Shown: one piece after another, positions 36,926-45,895 of the stretch
Numbering within the stretch: position 1 is the first letter of the stretch
Layout of the letters: every line of letters starts with the position of its first letter
Assembly (NCBI RefSeq): GCF_003667345.1
Contig: NZ_RCWF01000001.1
Location: forward strand, 248,001-312,000
DNA from: Poseidonibacter antarcticus
Lineage (GTDB): Bacteria; Campylobacterota; Campylobacteria; Campylobacterales; Arcobacteraceae
Length of the DNA stretch: 64,000 bases
Reading direction: 5' to 3'
Program-made: the position numbers and the translations under genes
The notes under the pieces: model-generated
The model's database searches: none
Told to the model about the DNA's origin: nothing
What the model saw: only the letters and a program-made list of their open reading frames with translations

Positions 36926-37807
36926 TTATATCTCTATTCCAAAGTAATATTTCACAATATAACCTATTAAAAATGAAATTATAGCTACTCCAAAAGTAAT
37001 CATTGACATTTGTAAAACTCTTGTAGTAAAGTTTAAATCTTTTGCAACACTAATATAAAAATTATATGAAATAATGGCTAAAAATGCACAAATAAACATC
37101 ATTATCAAAGAATAAGCCATTGTTTCAAAAATAAAAAATGGAGCAACTAAAATAGCTGTTGTTAAAATATATGAAACTCCTGTATAAAGAGAGTATATAA
37201 TAGGTTTAATAATTTGAGATGGATTTTCTTTTGCTTCAAAATATGCTGAACCAGCCATTGATAAAGATGCTGCTATTCCCATAATCAAACCTGTAAATCC
37301 AACAACTATACTTTTATCAAAAGCTAAGGCAATTCCACTTAATGTTCCTGTTAATTCTACTAAAGCATCGTTCATACCCAAAACTATAGCCCCGGCATAT
37401 ACAAGCTTCTTATCCTTTAACATTTCTATTAGTTCAAGTTCATGCTCTGATTCTTGTTTGTATATTTCTCTTGATTCTGGATATATTTCAAAAAGCTCTT
37501 TATAAAATTCTTCTGCACCCTCTTCTCTTTTTTCTAAAGATTTTAATGCAAAAGAAGTTCCTAAAACTTTAACAAGAAGAATAAACCACCAAACAACAAG
37601 CTTCTGAGCTTGTATTTCTTGTTCTGTAATTTTTAACCAAAAATTATAATGTACTTTTTCTTCTTTAGCAATTTTTTCAAAAACTATTTTATTATTCTGA
37701 TCATCTTGATAAGAAGCTAAAGTCATATATATAGTATAATCATTTATTTCATTTTGTTGTTGAATTAAAGCTTTTCTTAAATTCACTTTTTCTGATGTTT
37801 TGTTCAT
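36926..37807 (-). CDS. Ferritin-like/VIT1-family iron transporter
   Basis: The 293-residue protein starts with a ferritin-like helical domain (about 5-130; EKIAKEEKVHYNFW and KQESEHELELIEML give the Glu and Glu-x-x-His metal ligands). It continues with a VIT1/CCC1 transporter part of about five helices (GMNDALVELTGTLSGIALAF, GIAASLSMAGSAYFEAKENP). Such proteins move iron or manganese out of the cytoplasm (MbfA type) or into stores. Its place between hydE/DUF389 and hypF may relate to iron for [NiFe] enzymes, which is inference from position. Confidence 0.88.
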   Translation of the reverse strand: MNKTSEKVNLRKALIQQQNEINDYTIYMTLASYQDDQNNKIVFEKIAKEEKVHYNFWLKITEQEIQAQKLVVWWFILLVKVLGTSFALKSLEKREEGAEEFYKELFEIYPESREIYKQESEHELELIEMLKDKKLVYAGAIVLGMNDALVELTGTLSGIALAFDKSIVVGFTGLIMGIAASLSMAGSAYFEAKENPSQIIKPIIYSLYTGVSYILTTAILVAPFFIFETMAYSLIMMFICAFLAIISYNFYISVAKDLNFTTRVLQMSMITFGVAIISFLIGYIVKYYFGIEI

Positions 37808-37816
37808 AATATTTTC

Positions 37817-39733
37817 CTAATCCATTTCTATTATTGGAATAATTTTTAAAACTATTTTTTTATCAACTGTTTTTTCTAACTTTTTTTTTATTATCTTATA
37901 TTTATCTAAAGACAATTGATTATTAGAAATAACTTCTATATTAATAAAAATTTTATTTTCTTTATTTTCTATTGTATGAATATTTAATTCTATTTTTTCA
38001 TTATTTAAAACCATAGATTTAATACTATTCAATTTATTGAAATAATCATTTTTTTCAACAACTTGCATAAATGAAAAGTATAAAGGTATTGTAATAAGTA
38101 GCATTAAAATAGATGTATAAAAAATTCCTTTTTTGGCTCTTTTTACAGGTGCAAAACCTAAAACTATAAAAGTTAAAGCAGCACTAAGAGTAATTCCTAC
38201 TAGGTTTGTAATAAAAAGTAAAAAAGAACCATAAATTACTTCAATATTTCCAAGACCTATACCAATTCCTGTAACACTTAAAGGTGGAACTAATGCAACT
38301 GCAATTGCAACACCAGCTAAAGATTTGGCAACTTCTTCTTTTGAAGTAGCATAAGCACCTGCAATTCCTGAAAAAACTGCAACCATCAAATCTAATAAAT
38401 TAGGATTTAATCTTCCTTGCATTTGGGATGTTATTTGCTCTAGTGGTATAAAAAAAGTATATAAACTAGAAAATAATAAAGCCATAAAAACACCAAAAAC
38501 TAATGTTCTTGCACTGTTTGCTAACAAAAATGTATCAGCACGAACAACTCCCATTGATAAAGAAATAATAGGAGCCATTAAAGGTGCTAATATCATAGCC
38601 CCTATAATTACAGGTGAAGAGTTTGCAAAAAGTCCTGTAGTTGCAAGAAGTGTACTTAAAATCATTAAAATCAAATATGTATAAGAAAAATTAGCTGAAT
38701 CTCTTAAACTTCCTAATAATTCTTTAAAATCATCATCACTTGCTTTTTTGAATAAAGGTAATTTACCTCCAATTAAAATACTACTTACTTCAGACTTTGG
38801 TAATGAATTTACTTTTATTACATCTTTTTCTTCTATTTGATTTCCATCATTTTTTACAATTTTTAGTAAGTTTCTACCTAAATGAATATTTAAAGAGTCT
38901 TGTAAAACTTCAACTTTAATATTTGATGATTGATATACATCCATATCATCAATCTTATAATCTAATATTTCTTTTGAAGAAATTGTAAGACTTGAAGCTT
39001 TTATAAAACCCAAACTCTTGGGTAAAGAAATTAATGAAATTTTTTGATAAAAAAAGATTGCTAATAAGTACACAACATAAGAAATCAATGAAGTAGGAGC
39101 AAGAATATAAGCATTTAACTTTCCATCATGAATAGATAATTCATCTCGTATTGCTGATTCTTGATTTGTAATGGAAGAATGTTCAAGTATCGTAATTCCA
39201 GAAGCTGCTGTTTGTATTGAGTTTTCTTTTGAAGTAGTTAGAGTATAACTTTTAAATCTAATATTTCTAAGATTATTAAAAAATATTCTGATTTTTTCAA
39301 GTCTACTATTTTCATTATAATTAAATCTATTCATTCCATGCATATCACCAATAGAAATACGATTTAAAGCAATATAATCATTACATTTTAATAAATCAAT
39401 TTTACTTAAAAGCTCTAAATTAAAAGCATCTTCAATAGCTTCATTTAAATCTTTTGAAATAGCATAATTTTTTATACTATTTGAACAATTTTCATTTGGT
39501 AAGATTGCAATTGAAATATTTGTATTTAGATGATTTTGGAAAAAAGTTTTAATATTTTTATCATCTAAATATAAAAGAAAAAGAGTATCTTTTATTTTTA
39601 CAGTATTTGTAAATATCTCATTAGGTGAAAATACTAATATTTCACCTTTATATTTTTCTTTTATATTCTCATAAATTTCATTAAGAATATTTTCATCTTT
39701 TTCATTTGTAATAAAATAAATATCTTTATACAT
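37817..39733 (-). CDS. DUF389 family membrane protein
   Basis: The 638-residue protein has a hydrophilic N-terminal part (about 1-330, with one helix near 215-235). A conserved membrane core of about six helices contains the DUF389 signature SPVIIGAMILAPLMAPIISLSMG and GVAIAVALVPPLSVTGIGIG. A soluble tail of about 80 residues follows. The N-terminal part contains a segment resembling a lipid-kinase-like or nucleotide fold (AILPNENCSNSIKNYAISKDLNEAI, as in diacylglycerol-kinase-type proteins), so it may be a fusion. The function of DUF389 is unknown. It starts 42 bases after hydE and ends nine bases before the VIT1 gene. Confidence 0.82.
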   Translation of the reverse strand: MYKDIYFITNEKDENILNEIYENIKEKYKGEILVFSPNEIFTNTVKIKDTLFLLYLDDKNIKTFFQNHLNTNISIAILPNENCSNSIKNYAISKDLNEAIEDAFNLELLSKIDLLKCNDYIALNRISIGDMHGMNRFNYNENSRLEKIRIFFNNLRNIRFKSYTLTTSKENSIQTAASGITILEHSSITNQESAIRDELSIHDGKLNAYILAPTSLISYVVYLLAIFFYQKISLISLPKSLGFIKASSLTISSKEILDYKIDDMDVYQSSNIKVEVLQDSLNIHLGRNLLKIVKNDGNQIEEKDVIKVNSLPKSEVSSILIGGKLPLFKKASDDDFKELLGSLRDSANFSYTYLILMILSTLLATTGLFANSSPVIIGAMILAPLMAPIISLSMGVVRADTFLLANSARTLVFGVFMALLFSSLYTFFIPLEQITSQMQGRLNPNLLDLMVAVFSGIAGAYATSKEEVAKSLAGVAIAVALVPPLSVTGIGIGLGNIEVIYGSFLLFITNLVGITLSAALTFIVLGFAPVKRAKKGIFYTSILMLLITIPLYFSFMQVVEKNDYFNKLNSIKSMVLNNEKIELNIHTIENKENKIFINIEVISNNQLSLDKYKIIKKKLEKTVDKKIVLKIIPIIEMD

Positions 39734-39775
39734 TTAATTTAATCCTTTAGGATTCATATTATAGTATAAGCAATT

Positions 39776-41326
39776 TTAATAATCTAGTGGATACTCTTTT
39801 GGAATTAATAAATTATAATTTTTTGAAAGTGTTTTATTAACTTTTGTTAATAAAATAGAATTTCCTATCATATCTCCACAAAGTACAACATCTTTTGCTT
39901 TTGTCTCTTTTCCTATTTCATTTGCGTAATTACAAATAAATTCACTTAAACTTTCATAAAAAGAGTAACATAATGTTCCCGTATCTACATCTGCCATTTT
40001 ATATGACATTATAGATTGAATTATTTTTCTATGATCTAAATAATTAACATCATCAATACTAACTAATTTCATATCAATTTGGATTCCACTTTTTACATTT
40101 ACACTTAAAGCTTTATCTTCAAACTCTTTTGCATTATTAAGACCTAGAACTTTTGCACACATATTTAAAATTGATTCAAAACCATTTGTATCATCTGAAA
40201 CATCTTCTTTTAAATAACTTGCAAATTTTTTTGTATAGTTTGTAATCAATCGTTCACAATGCTCATCAATTTCTGAAATCTCTTCCATACAATGTTTTAC
40301 GTTATTATGCATATTTGGAATTAAAATAACATCACGAACACCTTTTCCTGGCATATTAATCGCAATTGAACTACTATTACTTTTTAAAGAAAAATATACT
40401 CCTACAGTTGGCATTAATCTTTTTGCATATTGAGCAAGAACGGCTTTATAAACTCCACCATTATCATCAAAATACTCTTTTGATGAATTATATTTTTTAT
40501 TTGCCGTATAATCAAACTTAGGGAATAAGCCCTTATCTCCACGGATTATTATATTTTTATCATTAAAATATGTAATTTTTAAACCATCTTGATATACCTC
40601 ATCATTTATATACAATACATAGTTAATATCTTTTTGTTTTAAAGCATTAGCAAAAAGAACAGTTTCCTTATCATCAGGAATTTTTGCATAAATAAAGTTT
40701 GTAGAAGAAAACTCTTTTTTAGCATTTTTTAAAATCTTAAATTTTAGTTTTACCAAAGGTCTTTCAATAGAACAAATAAGTTGTAAATCTTTATTACTTA
40801 CATCAAATATTTCACTTAACTTATTAATATTTGTTATTAAAAGTTTTACTTCATATCCCTTTTTCTCAAAATCTTCTCTTATATCCTTATTTGGTAAGAA
40901 TATGTTTTTTAAACCATTATGTGTTTCAAATCTTGAAACTTCACCTCTTGAAATACTTACAATATCATTTAAAAAATCTATATCATTTGTATCAATAATA
41001 TTTTTTATAGCATCATTTGTAAGTAAAGAAAGATTTTGTTTTACATCTTTTTCTTCTAGTTCTTCAATTGAATCATCAAATTTTTCAATCACATAAGATT
41101 TTCCAATAAATATAGAAAGAGGAAGTTTCTTTTCTAAAATAAAAAAGAAATTTTCTATTTCTTCTGCTTTTGCATTAAAAGTAAGTAATATAAAACCTCT
41201 ATATTGCTTACATATTGCATCGATATTAGATATTTTAATCAATTTTTCTATGATTTTCTTAAAATATCCATTTGTTGAGTTAAACTCTATTTTATAAATT
41301 AATTGCATGTCTAATATCTTCTTCAT
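39776..41326 (-). CDS. hydE: HydE, hydrogenase-associated HypF-like protein
   Basis: The 516-residue soluble protein resembles HydE of the Wolinella and Helicobacter hydABCDE operons in position and size. Its C-terminal third looks like the end of HypF/Kae1 (a CYSFYESLSEFICNYANEI helix and VVLCGDMIGNSILL). The N-terminal parts have no clear motif. In those bacteria the protein is needed for hydrogenase activity, but its reaction is not settled. The start overlaps hydD by 35 bases. A second ATG at 41306-41308 (six codons in, with AGAAGA upstream) is equally possible. Confidence 0.8.
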   Translation of the reverse strand: MKKILDMQLIYKIEFNSTNGYFKKIIEKLIKISNIDAICKQYRGFILLTFNAKAEEIENFFFILEKKLPLSIFIGKSYVIEKFDDSIEELEEKDVKQNLSLLTNDAIKNIIDTNDIDFLNDIVSISRGEVSRFETHNGLKNIFLPNKDIREDFEKKGYEVKLLITNINKLSEIFDVSNKDLQLICSIERPLVKLKFKILKNAKKEFSSTNFIYAKIPDDKETVLFANALKQKDINYVLYINDEVYQDGLKITYFNDKNIIIRGDKGLFPKFDYTANKKYNSSKEYFDDNGGVYKAVLAQYAKRLMPTVGVYFSLKSNSSSIAINMPGKGVRDVILIPNMHNNVKHCMEEISEIDEHCERLITNYTKKFASYLKEDVSDDTNGFESILNMCAKVLGLNNAKEFEDKALSVNVKSGIQIDMKLVSIDDVNYLDHRKIIQSIMSYKMADVDTGTLCYSFYESLSEFICNYANEIGKETKAKDVVLCGDMIGNSILLTKVNKTLSKNYNLLIPKEYPLDY

Positions 41327-41879
41327 TTGGAATTCTTGTTAAATGTTCACCATTATAACTACCTATCATACTTTTTACTATATCAGGTATTGCTATATTA
41401 TCAACTTTTGTAACTTTTACATCTAATGATTGTATTTCTTTTATTGCATGAGCTATAAACTCTTCAAATTTGTCTTCCATAATTTTTGTTAAACCAATTT
41501 CAACACTCATTATATCTTGAGGAACTATTCCTAAAATTGTAACATCTGCATGGGAATTTAGAGCAGATACGATTTCTAGCATTTCAACTATTTCAACTTC
41601 ATGTGCAGTTTTTCGATAACTTCCTAAACCAAGGAGTACATCAGAAGGAAGTCTATATATTTCTCCTGCTTTATCTTCAATAGACACAGTATCTAAAATA
41701 ATAACATTTTCATAATCTTGGAAGTATGTCATTAGTTTAAACCCTAATGTTCCACCATCTATAATTTCAATATCTCCATCTAAACTATAATTTTGTTTTA
41801 TAAACTCTGAAGCATAAATACCAATACCTTCATCTTTAAAAAGCATATTCCCTACACCAATTACAATACTTTTTTTCAT
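41292..41879 (-). CDS. hydD: Hydrogenase maturation protease HydD
   Basis: The 195-residue HyaD/HybD-family endopeptidase removes the C-terminal extension of the large subunit after nickel insertion. Visible are GVGNMLFKDEGIGI (nickel-sensing Glu/Asp in KDEG), IIDGGTLGF, ILDTVSIEDKAGEIY and a later HEVEIVEML histidine, all in the family's places. Its substrate is most likely HydB, which has a 23-residue extension after its last histidine. It follows hydC by 46 bases, with a large hairpin in between, and has a strong AGGAGG ribosome site. Confidence 0.95.
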   Translation of the reverse strand: MKKSIVIGVGNMLFKDEGIGIYASEFIKQNYSLDGDIEIIDGGTLGFKLMTYFQDYENVIILDTVSIEDKAGEIYRLPSDVLLGLGSYRKTAHEVEIVEMLEIVSALNSHADVTILGIVPQDIMSVEIGLTKIMEDKFEEFIAHAIKEIQSLDVKVTKVDNIAIPDIVKSMIGSYNGEHLTRIPNEEDIRHAINL

Positions 41880-41892
41880 ACTTTCCTCCTAA

Positions 41893-41920
41893 TTGATTGA
41901 AGCTTTAAAGCTTCAATCAA
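41893..41920 (-). terminator. 28-base perfect palindrome between hydC and hydD
   Basis: Arms of TTGATTGAAGCTTT and its exact complement form a long hairpin directly after the hydC stop and just before the AGGAGG of hydD. There is no T-run after it on the minus strand, so it is more likely an attenuator or RNA-stabilising element that separates structural from maturation genes than a full terminator. Confidence 0.6.
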
Positions 41921-41925
41921 GATAT

Positions 41926-42648
41926 TTATTTTTCTTCTTCTTTATCTTTTACAAATTTACTACCACCAACAACAATTGCAATATCACCTTCTTGCCAATA
42001 AATAGTTCTCCATATTTGATAATAAATATGACACATAACCCATGCAATAATAAAATACATAGAAGTATGATGGGCTATTCTAACCCCCATATTTCCACCA
42101 AATACACTTAGTGTCCAATCAGTTGTAAGATGAAGCATAGCAGGCCACCATGTTCCAATTGAACTTTCACCTGAAGCTAAACCATGTACATATAATTGTA
42201 AACCAGAAAAAAGCATAAATACAAGTAATAAGTGAAAAATTGTAAAATATACAATATTAAAAGAATCATTATGAGTTGAATCAAATTTCTTTCTTCTATT
42301 AAATGTAATTAAATTAAAAAATACTTCAAAAAATTCTACTATATTTTTCTTATTAGGAATTAATTTTTTATAAGATTTTTCAAATCTTGAGAAAAAATAT
42401 AAATAGCCAATTAAAATAGATGTAACATCAAAAATAATAGCAACAATTAAATGTCCCCATCTATTCCAAGCCATAACATACTTATCAACAGCAGGATCTG
42501 CAATAAATGTTTGATAATAAGGATGTCCTATATATAAACCGGTTGCAACAGCTACTATCATACATAATGCATTAGTCCAATGCATTATTCTCATAGTAGC
42601 CGTCATTCTCTCAACCTTTTTTAATTTAGGCACGGCTAGTTCCTCCAA
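41926..42648 (-). CDS. hydC: Hydrogenase cytochrome b subunit
   Basis: The 240-residue di-heme cytochrome b of the HyaC/HydC family has four membrane helices. Likely heme ligands are His28 in MRIMHWTNAL, His66 in WGHLIVAI and histidines in the last two helices (RIAHHTSMYFIIAWVMCHIYY). It anchors the periplasmic hydrogenase and passes electrons to menaquinone. Its start overlaps the hydB end by 23 bases in another frame, which points to translational coupling and fixed stoichiometry. Confidence 0.95.
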   Translation of the reverse strand: MEELAVPKLKKVERMTATMRIMHWTNALCMIVAVATGLYIGHPYYQTFIADPAVDKYVMAWNRWGHLIVAIIFDVTSILIGYLYFFSRFEKSYKKLIPNKKNIVEFFEVFFNLITFNRRKKFDSTHNDSFNIVYFTIFHLLLVFMLFSGLQLYVHGLASGESSIGTWWPAMLHLTTDWTLSVFGGNMGVRIAHHTSMYFIIAWVMCHIYYQIWRTIYWQEGDIAIVVGGSKFVKDKEEEK

Positions 42649-44368
42649 TTGGGTCTACTTTATAAACCCCTAATTCTTTTCCATTTGTATCAATAATATG
42701 AACAGCACAAGCAATACAAGGATCAAAACTATGTACAGTTCTTAAAATTTCAAGTGGTTGATCAGGATTTGCTACTTTTGTACCAATTAAAGATGATTCA
42801 TAAGCACCAAGTCTACCTTTGTAATCTCTAGGAGCTGCATTCCAAGTTGAGGGAACAACAGCTTGATAATTAGCTACTTTTCCGTCTTTTATTTTAATCC
42901 AGTGACCTAAACCACCTCTTGGAGCTTCTTCCATACCAAAACCTTGAGCATCAGCTGAAAGTGAATCAAAGTCAAATTCTGTCCAAGTTGATAAATCACC
43001 ATTTGCAGTATTTGAAGCTAATTCATCACACCATTCCATCATAATATCAGCCATAATTTCAGACTCAATTGCACGTGCTGCTGTTCTTCCAACTGTTGAA
43101 AATAATACTTTTATTGGTAAATTCCCTTGTTTTAAGAATCTTGTTACATATTTAGTAATTCTTTCATCACCTTTTGCAACACCAACAATCATTCTTGCAA
43201 GTGGTCCAACTTCCATTCTTTCATCATCATAAAGTGGAGATTTAATCCAAGAATATTTATTTTCTGTATCTAAATAAGCAATATTGTCTTCTTTTTTACC
43301 AAAACCTGTATAGTTAGGTTTTGTTTCACCATCATAAGGATGTAAGTTTGTTTTACCTTCATACCATGAATGCGTAACATCTTCTGTAATTTTTGTTTGG
43401 TCTATTTCAAAAACTTTTGATAGATCTTTATTTTTTACAATTCCTGATGGGAATAACATAGAACCTTTATACATAGGTAAGTCATCAGTTCTAAAACCAC
43501 CATAAGCCATAAAGTTTCCTAAACCACCACCAATTCCTTCTAGTGCTTCATCTGCATACATAGTTCCAGCCATATAAACATCTGGTAAATATGATTCTTT
43601 ACAAAATTTTGTAGCTTTTTTAAGAAGTTGTTTAAATTCAGCAATTCTTGCAGGATTTTTAATATCTTGAACACAAGTTACACCACCTACAACAAATGAT
43701 TGAGGATGTGGATTTTTTCCACCAAAGATTGCCATCATTTTCCCAAGTTCTCTTTGAACTTCTAGGGCATCTAAATAGTGAGATAAACCAATTAAGTTTT
43801 GTTCAGGAGTAAGTTTAAAACCTTTTGAACCCCAGTAAGCATTTCCAAAAATCCCAAGTCTTCCTTGTTTTACATATCTTGTAACTCTTTGTTGTACTTC
43901 TGCATAAACAGTTTCGCTTGCATTCCAAGGTTGATGTCCTGAAAGTCCAGCCCATTTATGAGCTTCTTTAACTGTAGCTTTTGGATCTGCTTTAAGTGCT
44001 TCTGTGATATCAACCCAATCAAGTGCATGTAAGTGATAAAAGTGAACGATATGATCGTGTAAATATAATGCACCTTGAACTAAGTTTCTAACAAGTCTTG
44101 CATTTTTTGGAATTGTTACATTAAAAGCGTGTTCAACAGCTTCAATACTTCTTTGATAATGTGTACCTGTACAAACACCACAAATTCTCATAGCAAGAAG
44201 TCCACAATCTCTAGGATCTCTTCCTTTTAAAATTTCTTCAATACCTCTAAACATTGTAGAAGAAGTATAAGCATCAGTTACAACATTGTTTTCATCAATT
44301 ATAGCTTCAACTCTAAGATGTCCTTCAATTCTCGTAATTGGATCAATTACTAAGTGTTTTTTTGCCAT
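42626..44368 (-). CDS. hydB: [NiFe]-hydrogenase large subunit, membrane uptake type
   Basis: The 580-residue catalytic subunit has the nickel-binding L1 motif RICGVCTGTH (Cys63, Cys66) and the L2 motif DPCIACAVH (Cys551, Cys554, His557). A 23-residue C-terminal extension after His557 would be removed by HydD during maturation. The subunit is carried across the membrane by the Tat signal of its HydA partner. It starts three bases after the end of hydA. It belongs with the group 1 H2-uptake enzymes used for respiration. Confidence 0.97.
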   Translation of the reverse strand: MAKKHLVIDPITRIEGHLRVEAIIDENNVVTDAYTSSTMFRGIEEILKGRDPRDCGLLAMRICGVCTGTHYQRSIEAVEHAFNVTIPKNARLVRNLVQGALYLHDHIVHFYHLHALDWVDITEALKADPKATVKEAHKWAGLSGHQPWNASETVYAEVQQRVTRYVKQGRLGIFGNAYWGSKGFKLTPEQNLIGLSHYLDALEVQRELGKMMAIFGGKNPHPQSFVVGGVTCVQDIKNPARIAEFKQLLKKATKFCKESYLPDVYMAGTMYADEALEGIGGGLGNFMAYGGFRTDDLPMYKGSMLFPSGIVKNKDLSKVFEIDQTKITEDVTHSWYEGKTNLHPYDGETKPNYTGFGKKEDNIAYLDTENKYSWIKSPLYDDERMEVGPLARMIVGVAKGDERITKYVTRFLKQGNLPIKVLFSTVGRTAARAIESEIMADIMMEWCDELASNTANGDLSTWTEFDFDSLSADAQGFGMEEAPRGGLGHWIKIKDGKVANYQAVVPSTWNAAPRDYKGRLGAYESSLIGTKVANPDQPLEILRTVHSFDPCIACAVHIIDTNGKELGVYKVDPIGGTSRA

Positions 44369-44370
44369 TT

Positions 44371-45603
44371 TTATTCTTCTCCCTCATCTGATTTTTTACC
44401 AGCAACTGCACTTGCAATTGCATGAACACCAATACCAACAGTTGTTGCTGTTAATAATCCTAAACCAAATTCATCTACAGTTTTTTCAACTCCACCTGTT
44501 GGTGCTTTGATATTTGCATCAGCCATTGGTCGCTCATAAGCATATTTATCCCAGAAATCAGGTTCAGAACATCCAATACAACCACGTCCTACACCAATAG
44601 GCCAGTTTGTACCTTCGTTATAACGAACAATTGAACAGTTATTGAAAGTCATAGGACCTTTACATCCTACTTTATATAAACAGAAGTTGTTTTTAGCACC
44701 TTCATCACCCCATTCTTCTACGAATTCACCAGCATCAAAGTGTGCTCGTCTTTCACAGTTATCATGGATTCTATAACCAAATGCGAATTTTGGTCTTAGA
44801 AGTGAATCTAATTCTGGAATTTGACCAGTTAAAACATAATGTAAAATTACACCAACCATATTTGCAGGATTTGCAGGACAGGCAGGAATATTTACAATTG
44901 GTTTACCTTTTACTAAATCCATAACACCAACAGCACCAGTTGGATTAGGTGCAGCTGCTGGAATTCCACCAAATGTTGCACAAGTACCAACAGCTACAAC
45001 AGCAGCTGAATCATTTGCCATTCTAATTAAATGATCATGGAAAGTTTCACCACTTGCACCAATTGTTCCAAATTGACCATTATTAGCCATAGGAATAGCA
45101 CCCTCCACAAATAATAAATATTGACCTTTGAAGTGTTCAACTGCTTCTTCTAGTTGCTTATCAGCATCATGACCTGCTGCTGCTTGAAGAGTTTCTTGAT
45201 ACTCTAAACTTAATACATCAAATAATAAATCATCAACAGTAGGAGCTGCACTTCTTAAAAGTGCTTCTGAATTTCCTGCACAATCTTGTAACTCAATCCA
45301 AATTACAGGAACTCTATTCATAAGTTCAGTAGCTTCTGCAACTAAAGGAGCAAACATTGGAGGTAACATAAGTGTTGCAGTTGTTGCACTAACCCACTTC
45401 ATAAAATCTCTTCTGTTTATACCTTCACTATCAATTATATCTATTAAATCTATTTCTTTAAGAGGTTCTTGTGCTCTTAAAGTTTTTAAACGTGACTTTG
45501 CTTGATTAAATAAGGTATTGTAAAAAGCTTCACCCTTATTTGTCTCTATTCTTCCTGATTTTTGGGTAAAAACTTTTTTTACCATTTCTGCAGAATCAAT
45601 CAT
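44371..45603 (-). CDS. hydA: [NiFe]-hydrogenase small subunit, membrane uptake type
   Basis: The 410-residue iron-sulfur subunit has the Tat motif NRRDFMKWV (Arg64-Arg65), unusually far from the N-terminus, and a C-terminal membrane helix (LLTATTVGIGVHAIASAVAG). Cluster ligands for the medial and distal clusters are present (HDNC, NNFC, VGC, FNNC, GCIGC). At the proximal cluster the expected CxxC is CAGN (Cys108, Asn111), while the other two cysteines (VGTC, PACP) are kept. The start is the ATG at 45601-45603, with AAAGGAGAG upstream; the frame extends 24 codons further without support. Confidence 0.95.
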   Translation of the reverse strand: MIDSAEMVKKVFTQKSGRIETNKGEAFYNTLFNQAKSRLKTLRAQEPLKEIDLIDIIDSEGINRRDFMKWVSATTATLMLPPMFAPLVAEATELMNRVPVIWIELQDCAGNSEALLRSAAPTVDDLLFDVLSLEYQETLQAAAGHDADKQLEEAVEHFKGQYLLFVEGAIPMANNGQFGTIGASGETFHDHLIRMANDSAAVVAVGTCATFGGIPAAAPNPTGAVGVMDLVKGKPIVNIPACPANPANMVGVILHYVLTGQIPELDSLLRPKFAFGYRIHDNCERRAHFDAGEFVEEWGDEGAKNNFCLYKVGCKGPMTFNNCSIVRYNEGTNWPIGVGRGCIGCSEPDFWDKYAYERPMADANIKAPTGGVEKTVDEFGLGLLTATTVGIGVHAIASAVAGKKSDEGEE

Positions 45604-45624
45604 ATATAACTCTCCTTTAAAAAA

Positions 45625-45638
45625 TGAATGTTCATTTA
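45625..45638. promoter_or_regulatory. hydA upstream palindrome 1
   Basis: TGAATGTTCATTTA sits in a 16-base inverted repeat (AAATGAA-TG-TTCATTT, 45622-45637) just upstream of the hydA ribosome site. It is related to two further sites at 45684 and 45771. Confidence 0.5.
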
Positions 45639-45683
45639 CTAAAAGCAAATTATCAAGTATAGACTTAACTAACACTTAAAAGA

Positions 45684-45697
45684 TGAACGGTCATTCA
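45684..45697. promoter_or_regulatory. hydA upstream palindrome 2
   Basis: TGAACGGTCATTCA matches an ideal TGAATGATCATTCA at 12 of 14 places. It is the second of three related inverted repeats in front of hydA. Confidence 0.5.
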
Positions 45698-45770
45698 TAG
45701 CATAAACATAGCTTTTTAAGTATATGTATAATTTTATTTTTTAAGGAGTACCAAAGTTTGGTGTTTATAA

Positions 45771-45784
45771 TGAATAAGTATTCA
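45771..45784. promoter_or_regulatory. hydA upstream palindrome 3
   Basis: TGAATAAGTATTCA lies within the perfect 18-base palindrome AATGAATA-AG-TATTCATT (45769-45786). It is the most distal of three related sites in the 292-base hupL-like/hydA gap, which otherwise holds only AT-rich DNA. Confidence 0.55.
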
Positions 45785-45895
45785 TTTATATATAATTAAT
45801 AATAGTAATTATCGGAATTAAATTTTATTTAATTTTTTTTCATAATGTTACTTTTATATACAATTATGTTTAATAATTAATAACTTAGATTCAAA

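Noticed and set aside
45604-45675. Longer HydA start adding 24 residues
   Set aside because: It would run through the AAAGGAGAG ribosome site and one of the palindromes; the ATG at 45603 is correctly spaced.
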